Shown here: positions 32,701 through 43,044 of the stretch, piece by piece
Numbering within the stretch: position 1 is the stretch's first letter
Layout of the letters: each line of letters begins with the position of its first letter
From: Immersiella caudata
Taxonomy: Eukaryota > Ascomycota > Sordariomycetes > Sordariales > Lasiosphaeriaceae
Length of the DNA stretch: 64,000 nucleotides
Direction of reading: 5' to 3'
NCBI GenBank assembly: GCA_030512335.1
Contig: JAULSU010000004.1
Span: forward strand, 3,162,001-3,226,000
Position numbers and translations under genes: made by a program
The notes under the pieces: generated by a model
Told to the model about the DNA's origin: nothing
The model's input: the letters and a program-made list of their open reading frames with translations, nothing else
Database searches by the model: none

Positions 32701-35131
32701 CATAGAGTCCCTGGTCGTAAGGAGTTTCGCCGATTATATTCTCGCGAATGGACCCGTTGACAAGCCAGGGGTTGTGGTCGCAGAACGAAATTCTTTTTGT
32801 TCTGATTTGGACAGTTCCTTCAAGTATCGAGGCCTCCCCGAGGAGACCTTTCAGGACTGTCGACTTCCCGCACCCAACAGGGCCCAAAATAAGCGTGAGC
32901 GGGGTGTCCTTTGTGACACTCATGTTGACGTTCTTGACGACGGGAGGTGCGTCCCCCCAGCCAAAAGAGGCATTGGTGAGGGCAATGACGTTCGTATCTG
33001 CTGTCTCACTTTGTGATTTTGATCTTTGTCGAAGCTCAATTGCTTCAGTCTCCTTGTCGAGTTTCGGCTGCTCGCCGAAATCGGTGCCGCTTGCTGGTTC
33101 AGCGATGTAGAGTCGACTATCCGTCCATGAACTACTCAAGAGGAACTCCTCGATCCTACGAAAACAGCCGAACGCCGCATAAGCCTGTGGGATAGCGTAT
33201 ATGATCAGGGAAAGCGGCTGCATAAGGACGCCGAGGATTGCCAGCGAGGTGACCGCCTGCGTCACAGAAAAGGAACTCTGGCCCTGAATCTGCGCAACAA
33301 TCGCAAAGGCGGCGAACGTCATGAACTGAGAGAAGTGCTGTGGGACGTTGACTGTTGTCTTTTGTCAGAAGGTTGAAGTGTATTTAAAGAAAGGTGAAGG
33401 TACTTAGGCATATATTGAAACTCGACAGTCTTCTGAATCGTTTTGAGAAGTCCAACTCTCGGATTCGGAGAGACTGTATCATGGACTCGAACATTTCTGT
33501 CAATCCCAGCATTTTGACACTCTTCATAGACCCCAGAATTTGGCTGGTGAAGTTGATTCGGGCTTGAATGGCTTCGAACCATTGCTTTTGTCGAGTAGTG
33601 ACGTACGAGGCTGCTTTGAGGGAGACCGCAGTTACAACTGAGCATGCCGTTAGAGCAGCCAGGGGAACGCGTGTTTAGGGAACCGATGCACTCACCAAAT
33701 ACAAGGATGACGGGGGCAACACACACAGCACCCATCTGTCTGTATAAAAGCCATGCAGCAACCCCAAGTTGGATGATGTTGGGGAAGATCTCGGCGATAG
33801 CGATATGCCAGATCTCACAGATCCTTTCGACATCCGTTCCGAGGAGTGTCATAACCGGAGAATCGGCGGAATCAGTTGACGGGAGCTGCAAAGCCTTCCG
33901 GTAGATGATAGAGATGAGGCCACCCCTCATCATGGCCATCAAGCGAAACCCAATGTGTTGGCTGAAGCCGGAAGCAACGGGGCTTCCGATATACACGATC
34001 GCCACAGCCCCAACCATTCCGTAGCCGATATTCCGCGTTTGAGGGCCTTCGGGCTCAGAAAGAGTCATTACGACTTTCTCGATCAAGAAGGGTTGAGCCA
34101 GACTGAGTGCAACAAGGCAAAATCGTGGAAACAGGATCTTTGCAACTTCGAAACGCCAGGCCCACATGACGGAAGCAGCGAGGCCCCTGTGTTGCCATTT
34201 TTCTGGCACACATCGCTATCAGTGACGCTCCCTCGGTGTCTGGGAAGGCAACAATTACCTTGTTTCCACACAGTCTGCAGATCTTCGGCCACCTTTCCTG
34301 AAGCAAGTCTCTCGTTGATGGAGAACAAGTCACCAACAGACAGAATACGCTTCCATCCGTCCGACAACAAAGGCACGAGCCACCAAAACACGCAGCGACT
34401 CAATAAACCACTCGTAGTCTCGTATGACAGATAGCGGTATGACTGAATGAGGAATCGCCTCTTATCAACAGCCTCCAGGATGAGCATCAAGAGTTTGGCG
34501 GCGAGCGAAGCTGACAAGACTCCTGCGACGCGGTCATTCCCTCCGAGTAGCCAAGCTGTCCGAACACGCGCAGCATCGAAAAGGACGGAAATCAGCAGGT
34601 AGGCGGTGATCAAAAAAGAGGGCCGTGAGCTCTTGTGGTGCTCAATCGGGGACAGCGCACCAAGCCCAAGAGCAACGCAAAGACCGAGAGTGGATGATGC
34701 GATCACGACGGGTGTGCTATATGTCGAAGACGGAGACGACCACAGGACAAGGAGGGCCAGTTGGAGGCCTGCATAGGCGCAGATAACAGCCTTGAAAACT
34801 GTCAGATATGATGCTCAAGTGTGCGCACAAGAAACTGACCAGCTTGACCGTGCGAAGCAGTGTCGGCCTCACTCTGACAGCGCCTTTGCAGACATGAGTG
34901 GCCTGAAGAGGAGCGACGAGCAGGAAGCAGGCCGATGGCAGGATGGACAAGATCGTTTCCTCAAAAAGGACTAGGCGGCGTCAGTCACCGATAGACAGTC
35001 ATTTCAAATTGAGCAGCTGTGCTGGGCTGGAACCTGCCTGTGAAATCAAACCCTCCTCGACAAGCGGGGTCGAAAACACCAGGCCCGAACGACCTGTCGA
35101 CCCCATGGCAAATGGCTTCAGAGTTGTTCAT
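29790..35131 (-). CDS. ABCC-type multidrug transporter (MRP-like)
   Basis: Seventeen exons on the minus strand close into one frame of 1468 residues: 35131-35038, 34970-34840, 34790-34259, 34202-33696, 33637-33404, 33351-32585, 32530-32368, 32259-31921, 31864-31741, 31686-31615, 31562-31512, 31450-31386, 31334-31193, 31143-30664, 30608-30534, 30480-30079, 30018-29790. Intron 1 is GC-AG. The N-terminus reads GGFDFTVLFEETILSILPSA, the usual start of fungal ABCC pumps, followed by an extra membrane domain. NBD1 has GPVGCGKST (about 656), LSGGQKQRI and FDDVLTGLD, where the catalytic Glu is Asp. NBD2 has GRTGSGKSS (about 1255), LSHGQRQLF and LILDEPTSS with Glu. This asymmetry is normal for ABCC. 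It probably exports drugs, conjugates or secondary metabolites. An MFS carrier gene lies 387 bp upstream on the same strand. Confidence 0.93.
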
Positions 35132-35518
35132 GGCGAGTGTTTGGTGAACAATCCGTGGCGTCTAATCGGATCGCACCAAAAATGGACAAGACCAGGTTAT
35201 GAAGCAAAGTGCTCGCTCCCGTTCATTTGGATGGTTTGGCTGAATCAGCCATGTTCGTCATGGCTTGCGCGGTTCCTTCGAGCCCGGATAGGAAGGTGCG
35301 CGAACCCCTCGCTGCTTTTGAGCCAACCTCCTTCACTCATCCATTGGCCAACCGCGGCTTCTGTGTGAATGTAGGCGCAGGGCGACGGCGCGGCTTGAGG
35401 ATCACAGGGCGACCGCTGTCTTGTTTTCAATACCCATGTCAAGTATCCGGGTAAAACCTCCGTACAATCTATGCCTCGTCAGGGCACGGAGCCGAAGATA
35501 TCTTCGCGCCTTCCCTAT
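35132..35518. other. intergenic between ABCC and MFS genes
   Basis: 387 bp that must contain the ABCC promoter and the MFS 3' region. No feature recognised. Confidence 0.5.
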
Positions 35519-37353
35519 TCACTTCGCAGCTGATTTTGCCTTCCCAATGACGCCCGAACCGCGAAACGCAAACAAGACAACCCCAACCGCAGCAATTCCT
35601 AACGCAAAGTTGAACCACTCGGCGGCTCGTAAACCCAGCAGTGATGCGTGCTCCCAAGCCACCACGTTTCCTACCTCCTCAACACCCACCCCTCTTTCTT
35701 TTGCCATTACACCCGTTTGAATCGCCGTAGCGATGGCCAGAGCAATCGCTCTGCCCACCTGCCCCATTGCGTTTACCAACGCCCCACCCAAAGCCTGGTC
35801 GCTCTGCGGCAACGCCAGACTGGTAAATAAAATCAAACATGGCCATGCGATATCGGCGCCAAAGACCGACAACACCATGGCCGGGAACCCGTTTGCCCAG
35901 TACGTGATGTCGGGCCGTATCGGGACGGCAAAGAGAAGACAGGAGATGGCCACACAGGTGTTGCCAAACGCGAGCATCAGCCACGCCGGGATAATACCTA
36001 GCAACTGCGACACGATGGCTGCAGTTATGAGACCAACTACGCCGGTCGGAATGAAGCGCAGTGTTGTTTGCAGCGCTGAGAGGCCCTGGTAGTTCTGGTA
36101 AAAGTAGGTCGCATACACCAGGAAGCCGTTGAAGCTGCTGAAGAACAGGGCCATGGTCATCATCGCTGCACTAAAGCGCATGCTCTTGAAGATCGAGACC
36201 TTCATGATGGGTGCGCGCTTGCCTGTATTTTCGAGATGGCGCTGCCAGAAGATGAAGAGGGTGACGAGGATGACGGACACGACGATCAGGACCGAGATCC
36301 AAGGGGTGGCCCAACCCACGACGTTGCCCTCGGTCAGCGCGAAGAGGAGGGCCAGCAGTCCGGCAGTAATGAGGAACGCTCCGATCCAGTCAACAGACTT
36401 CTTGAAGGTGGCTCCCTCCTCGCGGAGAACGTGTTTCGGCACCGGAATGATGGCGATTCCTGCGATGGTGATGGCTGCAGCCATGATCGCGATCACGCCA
36501 AAAACCCACTTCCAGGTCGTGTAACTGGCTACAAAACCAGCAATCAGGTTTCCAAACACAGCACCAAGGGGCGCGCCGGCGGCTGGGAGAGGTTAGCGTT
36601 TCTTGAACTCACCAGAGACTATGTTGGGGCTGAGCTGACATACCATAGCAGCTAATCGAGTAATTCCTCGCCTTTCCCGGGGGAAACGTTGTTGCTATGA
36701 TTCCAATGGCTGTTGGTACGTTGGCAGCAGCGCCCTGTCATCATCAGTCTCGAGTTTTCATCCCGTGCTCCCAGAGTCAGCGGGACGAGGCGCATACCAA
36801 TCCTTGCAACCCACGAAACAGATCAAAGGCAATCTCATTCTTGAGGAATGGATTGGCTGCTGTTGTGATTGCAACCCAGGCTGACCCTAAGATGAAGATT
36901 TTCCGCCTCCCGAAGATGTCGGCAATGCGACCCCAAAGCAGCAAGAGACAACCAAAGGCGAGGGAATAGGCCGAGACAACCCACTGCACCCGAGCCTCCG
37001 GGATATCCAAATCTCGGCCAATGGTTGGAAGAATGATCACCACCGCCTGGGCTGACATGGTCTAGTATTGAAGTTGGGTCAGAATCTGGGCTTCCTTGTC
37101 GATTCAGGATGGAGTTATCACTTACGTTCAAGAAAGCGGCTCCCGTCACCGTCAGCACCAAGGAGATGCATCTTCCCTTTGAGAAGGGCAGAGCCGGTGC
37201 CTGCTCATCTTGTTCGTTACCACCGACAGCGGCATTCTCAACTGCGTCACTGGTGACGGACCCATCCGAAGTCGGCGGCCTGTCAAGCCTGCCAAGACCC
37301 TTCTCCTGGTCCACTTCAGCGACTTTCTCGACCTTCTCGACGGCTGACGACAT
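35519..37353 (-). CDS. MFS drug:H+ antiporter, DHA2 (14-span) type
   Basis: Four exons on the minus strand: 37353-37126, 37061-36798, 36734-36644, 36582-35519; 548 residues. The first 55 residues are charged and cytosolic (MSSAVEKVEKVAEVDQEKG). Membrane segments begin at ISLVLTVTGAAFLN; the MFS signature between spans 2 and 3 is GRIADIFGRRK, and NEIAFDLFRGLQGLGAAANV plus PPGKARNYSISCYAAGAPLG give the span 4-5 antiporter region. About 14 hydrophobic spans can be counted, which fits DHA2. A basic tail ends in GKAKSAAK. Such carriers export toxic compounds or secondary metabolites by proton exchange. The shared strand with the ABCC pump suggests, but does not prove, a common detoxification role. 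Exon 1 start is the only in-frame ATG before the first span. Confidence 0.93.
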
Positions 37354-38702
37354 GACCACAGCTGCCAAATTCGGCAAAAGTCATCAAGGCTACCAGAACA
37401 CCGCTGAAGAGAGAAGAAGTGAGTTTTCGCAGGCGAGCACGAGATTTCATTTAGCACAAGGGAATGCCACCATCTTTGTTGGGGCTAACGCCTTCGTTGA
37501 CCCCACTATGGTCAAGACGCTAGGAGCTATTTAGACAGGATGCCGCAGTTATCTCCGATATCCCAGTGGACCGGAGCCACCCGGAGGTGGTTTGCCGGCA
37601 TCTGTCATAGGTGGGTCTGGGGTACCACGGCTCTGACTGACGGCCCAGGCTCTTGGTCTGGCGTCCCGTGGGCGATGCCCGCATTGACAGAATGTGGAGA
37701 TAAGATGGGGATAAATCAGGTGGCAACCAACTCGGTTTTCAAACTCGGAGACCGATTGAAGCCTGAAAAACTCGGCGAGCGAATGCATGGCTTTCAAGGC
37801 GTGAAGGCATTTTGCATTTCACTGTCCACAACAATCGATTGTTAACCGATAGGATTGAAAGACTTTGACACTTTGACTCACATACTGACCAGCTCTGCTT
37901 GTGAAACCTCTTTTGACCGTGATATATAAACGCACAATACTCCAAGTGAGCATGGTTCGGTGTTTCAAACAGCCAAAAGAACATGTGGGATTACCTGCAC
38001 ATAGAAAGAGAGGCAGAAGCCTAATAAAAGCCTTCACTTGAGTGCACACTTTGTGAACCTATCAATTCCCCAAGGCCCTTGTAGATTCCGATCTGCATTT
38101 GATTCTGATTCAAGCCTTATCAGTGTTTATAGATTCAAAGAAACCAAGTGAGCCAGCACTAAGGTCTGCATTCTGAAACTGTCTTGGAACGGATTCGATG
38201 TAAACAAGGAGACAAAGGGGTCGGGCGGCCAAACTTAGCACCGTGCACTGTCAAAGTCTGGAACTGAGCGGTGTCAACACGAGCGATCCATTTCGCTCCA
38301 TCTACTTTATATAGATGGCCGTGACTGTTACTTTCAAACTGCGGTCAATTTCGTCTGTTGGCTTTTCCATACTCATCCGCCCCGTCTCGAGAACACCCAG
38401 GATCGACAAGGTCAAAGGGAAAATTCTCTCTCCCTCCTTCTCCCTCTTCCAATAAACGGTGAGGCCAACTCTCCTGCCTGGGAGTCTAAAAGACACAGCT
38501 AGACATTCAGAGATCCCCAATAGAAGCTCCTGTCTTGAGTACAAATACCCCTTGATTTCCCCGGAATTTGCTCCCCGTGTCCATCAGCACACCGGCACCG
38601 TCACACGAGGGGTCGCAACCTACCTCTTCTAGAGCACAACATCCGCATATTTCAAGAAAATCAATACCTCTCGTATTATCTTCACATTAGACGTCAGCCA
38701 CC
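37354..38702. other. divergent promoter region MFS / RRM gene
   Basis: 1.35 kb upstream of both flanking genes. The 38280-38700 part is CT-rich with TATATA-like sequence at 38307 (ctttatatag), plausible leader of the RRM gene. No coding frame. Confidence 0.5.
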
Positions 38703-40538
38703 ATGGCGGACCAATATCCGTCCGATGGGCAGCGCCACAGCAGCCCAGAGAACTCGTTCAACTCCAGCAACTTCTCAGTCCAAGCCAACCCCCTCCGCCG
38801 ACTCTCACACCTCCGGTCCTCCAGCGTTGTCAACACACCCGAGAGCGTCATCACGCCACTGACTGAGGTGCTGCACCAGATGGGCGTCTTCTCCAACCAA
38901 GGCAAGCCGCAAGACTACGAAGAGATGCGTCTCGCCCGGGCCCGCGAGCTCGGCCTCGGTGACTCCCCGACCAAGCTTCCGTTCACTTCCGGAACTGGAC
39001 CCGCTTCCGGTCCTCACACCCCCGGTCCATGCGATGCGCGCACCTTCCCCAACGGCGGCAGGTACTGCTTCAACCCCGAACACCATCACGACGTTCCCTT
39101 TTCTTCCACTCTTGCGCAACCACCACCGCTTCCTCACTCGCACGCGCTCTTCCCTGAGACCACCGAGTTTTCCCCCTTTGTTGTTAATAAAAATAACAAC
39201 ACCAACGCTGCGGCCATGACCGCCGCGCCCGGCAACCCCAACTCGAGCGGCCACCGCGCCAACCTCCCACGACCCAACCCCACCGCGGCGACCTTGTTCC
39301 CGCCCGGCGGCCTGCTCCACCCGCTCCACCCCACGCGCCAGCCGCTCGGCCCTGGTCCGGCCTCTGCCAACTTCTCCCGGCGCCCCGGCGTCCCCGTCTC
39401 GACCACCGCTGCCGGCCCCGCCAACTGCATCCCCCCCGGCCTGCGCCCCGCCTCCGCCTCGGTCTCCGTCTCCGCCACCCGCGCCGCCCGCGACCGCCAA
39501 GTCGCCGAATCCCTCCTCCGCGGCTCCACTGACCCCTTCGTCCGCACCTACCGCCCGGACGTCCTCGACACCCCCGCCTCCTCCTCCTCCACCAGCAGGC
39601 TGACCACCAGCTGGCGCTCGTCTCCGCCCGAGCATCCTCCCCGGGATCACTTCCGGCCGATGGAGGCGCGCTTGGGGGGCGTCAGGGGCAGGACCGAGGG
39701 GGATCGCGCGCTGGACAACATGGCCAAGGGATTTTCTCCGTGGTATAGGGGCGACACGGGCATCTTTCGGAACAGGTCAGCCGAGATTCGCGCGGACCAG
39801 AATTGCAGCCTTTTCATCACGGGACTGGCGCCGACGACGACGACGGCGCAGTTGCTGGGTGCCATTCGGAACGTCGGGCGCGTGTATGCCACGCATATCA
39901 ACGGACCGGAGCCGGAGAGGGGGCATTTGACGTGTGCGGCCAAGGTTGTGTTTTTCGAGAGGGTTGCTGCTGGTTAGTTTTCCTCTCCCTTTTCCCTCTC
40001 ATCTTTATCAGAAACCAAGCTGACCGAATACAAAACAGAACGCTTCTGCAACCGCTTCCAGGGCGGCTTCTTCCTCCCCCAGCACCCCAACCACATCGGA
40101 CGCGTCGTCTGGAACCGCATCCGCTCAGCCGAAGTCGACCCCAACGGCCGCAAGTCGCGCGTCCTGCTGATCAGCGGACCCCAGGCGCTGGTCAATGAGA
40201 CGGCTCTGCGCGCGTACCTCTCCAGCAAGATCCAGTACCAGGTCGAGGCCATCGTGACGAAGCACCACGCCACCGTTGTGAGCACCAAGTCTCCGGCGTT
40301 GTTTAGCTTGGGAATGCGCGGAGAAAAGACGCTGGAGCAGCGCGCCCTGATCGAATTCCGCTTCGGAAGTTATCGGTGCCAGGCTGAGGCCGCGAGGATG
40401 GCTCTCACCAGAGAGTTCAAGGAGTACGGCGTGTTCTGCGACTTTGGTACGTATCCCCTGACAACGGCGAGACTTGAGCAATTGCTGACGGCAGCAGGTT
40501 CCGACCCCTGCGACCTCGAGGCGCGCAAGCCATACTAG
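38703..40538 (+). CDS. RRM-domain protein of unknown role
   Basis: Three exons, 38703-39972, 40039-40446 and 40498-40538; 572 residues. The first about 330 residues are low-complexity Ser/Pro/Ala/Asn-rich, with one likely motif VVNTPESVITPLTEVLHQMG. An RNA-recognition motif follows at about 363-435: RNP2-like CSLFITGLAP and RNP1-like segment around HLTCAAKVVFF, with a helix AQLLGAIRNVGRV between. A second folded region (RKSRVLLISGPQALVNETAL ... ALIEFRFGSYRCQAEAARMA) has the beta-alpha-beta look of another divergent RRM. The tail is short. RRM proteins bind RNA; no specific ortholog is recognised. The splice model uses donors GTTAGT and GTACGT and closes at TAG. Confidence 0.82.
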
Positions 40539-41896
40539 TAGGGACCAGAAGGAACAACCGTTGGCGTTGTTTGTTTCAGTAAGGCCCCTCTCCTTCGGCG
40601 GAGAACACCTTGATCGGTGACTGACAAGGCATTGCCAGTATCAGCTACACCCCTCGCTCCCACTCGTCGACGCCTTTTCGCCTTTCTTCGACGCGTTTCC
40701 GAATTTCCACCAGGCCCTTCTCTCGGATCGTTTAGGCGTTTTACTCAAGGCTCACACCCCTGCCGATGCGTGGCGCATTTTTTTCGAGCCCTATTTTCCA
40801 GATATTTGACGCTTCTTTTCGTTTTTTCGACGCCTAATTTCCGGACTATTTACACCTTTCTCCGGATCGTCCAAGGCGTTTTTCTACCAGGCTCACCCAC
40901 TGCCTGGATCGCATAGCTGCAGACCACACGACATCTCTCAACAGGCGTGGCGCAGCTTCCTCCCAGGCATTCCCCGGGACGTTCGTGGGCAGCATCGCCA
41001 ACAAGGTTCTGGGCGGCGTTTAGGAAAAGGATGGCGGCAGCATTTGTGCTGGCCTGAGGATTGGACCATGGCAGAAGCCAAACCGATACGGCGGGAAAGG
41101 GAGGTCTTTCCCCCCAAGTTTTGTTTGGTAGCTCGGCTTAATTTCCGTCGAGTGCTCATTGTAGCTTTATCAAATTTGCGGAATGATGATTATGCCTCTT
41201 GTGGCCCACGATACTTTTGTCCCGTTGGTTGGGCGAAGTGAATGTCCCATAGAATGGACCGATTTCTCTTTGACCTGGATTTTGTTAGTGTGACAATGAA
41301 GCCTCCACCCCCAGCCCTACTTTCAAGCTATTCTTTTCCCGAAGAACGACAAGGACATTTTAAATGATTTCATTGAGGCGACGAGTGATACCTACTACGG
41401 TAGCAAGAGGCCAAGGCTCAGTGTGATATAAATCCGCCAGTGAGCGTGACATACAGGGTTCAATTCTTCCGATAAATGTAGAACCGATTTTGTATAATCA
41501 AGGTGACGGCTGGAACTGGCATAAGTTTCTCGACTTTGCTGCTTATATGGGATGATGACTACAACACAACTGCGTGGCGGACAAGACGTTGGTTCATTAC
41601 TAACCACCAGATTAGCCTCAGTCTTTCACGATACACACCTGAGTGCTTTGGCAGAGAGCTGGGCCAAGTATAGATGTCACTGCATGGCAGCTATACCGTG
41701 TGTAGTTCGGGAACCGGGTTATCGGGGCTGAAACACTCCGGGAGAGTTGGTCGGATATGCAGTGGGTGAGATCTTTACTGGCAGGCGCACTGGGGGCGTG
41801 GTGCAAATTGACAAAGGTCTCGGCTCCTCGTCACCCAGTCAGTAATCGCCCCTGACAAATACGGACCGAGACACGCCGCAACCAGCTCCAACATGT
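40539..41896. other. intergenic, with diverged direct repeat
   Basis: About 1.4 kb 3' of the RRM gene. Two diverged copies of a roughly 140-bp unit lie at about 40675-40918. No gene seen. Confidence 0.5.
40675..40918. repeat. diverged tandem repeat, unit about 140 bp
   Basis: Two blocks share the order TTCGACGC, then TTTCCG, then CTC(T)CGGATCGT, then AGGCGTTTT, then AGGCTCAC, then CTGCC and GCAT. The matching GGATCGT words are near 40725 and 40870. Divergence is heavy, so the duplication is old. It begins about 140 bp after the RRM stop codon. Confidence 0.6.
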
Positions 41897-42317
41897 ATGG
41901 TTTCTGAGAAGAGATTGAATGATAAAAGTATCAGCATCCGTCTCTCGAGCTCCCTTCTATCTGGTCTGCAAGCTCTCATCAGCGCCTCTCAAAATCCTCC
42001 ACAGACTGGCGCAGAATTTCTGGAACTGATGAACAAGATCCTGCCCTACTACTTTACCGATACCACCAAGACGGAGGTGCTCGCCAAAGAGCATGGAGGT
42101 TGACAAGATCCCGCTCAGCATTTGGGCGTTTCTGCGGCAGGCAAAGCTGGACCGCCAGTCTCCGCTCAACCACCTCGCTGAGGCTCACAAGGTAAAGGCG
42201 CATGCATTGATCCTGCAGGGTAACTCGGAGCTCGTTGTCTTCGAGTGCGGCCATTTTCCTCTCATTGAGAAGCCCGAGGAGTTCTGGCAGGCGGTGAACA
42301 CGCTTTTGTCGGTCTAA
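41897..42317 (+). pseudogene. alpha/beta-hydrolase (peptidase S33-like) relic
   Basis: Two overlapping frames, 41897-42103 and 42093-42317, together give the end of an alpha/beta hydrolase. The second holds PLSIWAFLRQAKLDRQSPLN, then a strand KAHALILQGNSELV, then ECGHFPLIEKPEEFWQAVNTL, the catalytic-His turn and last helix typical of proline iminopeptidase-like enzymes. The usual GxSxG nucleophile and the first half of the fold are missing. A frame shift at about 42100 separates the pieces. A truncated, frameshifted relic is the simplest reading. Confidence 0.55.
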
Positions 42318-43044
42318 TGTGCGGATACGAACGAAAAGAACGTTCTAGATCGCAGTTCGATGAAGTAGAGGCTGAAATGCAATCAATTGCGGTTCAACAC
42401 TGGAACCCAAGAAGGTGTGATGGTGGTGTGGGTCTTGGCGCGGCGATGCTAAAGCCCGTTTTCTGTGACGTCACTTCTGGTTCTGCACCACATGAAAGCT
42501 GCTCTTTTCAACGCCATGATGCCGTCAGGCGAAAAAGCCACAAAGCGGGTGCTGCCTCAAACAAAGCTTTCGGCCAATCAATAAGGTTGCTTGCCCCTGA
42601 GAAAGCCACTGGCTTGCTGGCGGGATGGTCGCATTACGTCATGGGGACCGGAGCTCTTGTCCCACGATGACGATCCGCCCACATGCCACAACTACCCATG
42701 CTCGCTTTATCCCAACGATCTTTGAGGCAGCTGGAACCAGTTGGAGGCAGATGCAAAGCGATGAAGATGATTGGATGAAGATTACCTAGCTGGGGCGTTG
42801 GCTGATTGGGGATCCCTCCCCTTTGAAACCAAACAGGCAGGAGTGACGTCCTCCATTCTGGAGCTGTAGCTACCCGCGCGACATCACCCTTGTGGTCTCT
42901 TCGTCATCTTTCCCCCTCTTCCGCAATTCACCATATCTTTCCCAAAACCAAACTTCTGCCCAAATATTTTCTCAACAACTCTCGCATTGCGACAAACACA
43001 CCAACTGCTGCCGATCGACACACCGTCGTCACAACCAACCAGCA
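42318..43044. other. promoter region of Ish1/Msc1 gene
   Basis: 727 bp containing three CRE-like sites, two CCCCT stress elements (42594, 42818) and two CCAAT boxes (42574, and inverted at 42805). No coding frame. Confidence 0.6.
42466..42850. promoter_or_regulatory. cluster of three CRE (Atf1/CREB) sites
   Basis: TGACGTCA (perfect palindrome) at 42466-42473, TTACGTCA at 42634-42641 and TGACGTC at 42844-42850, all within 580 bp upstream of the Ish1/Msc1 start codon. In fission yeast, ish1 is induced by the stress MAP kinase pathway through Atf1, which binds such sites. The link here is inferred from the motif cluster. Confidence 0.6.

Noticed and set aside
38805..39650. 281-codon antisense frame across the RRM gene
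   Set aside because: Gly/Ala/Arg-rich mirror of the Pro/Ser/Ala-rich sense protein; no recognisable feature.
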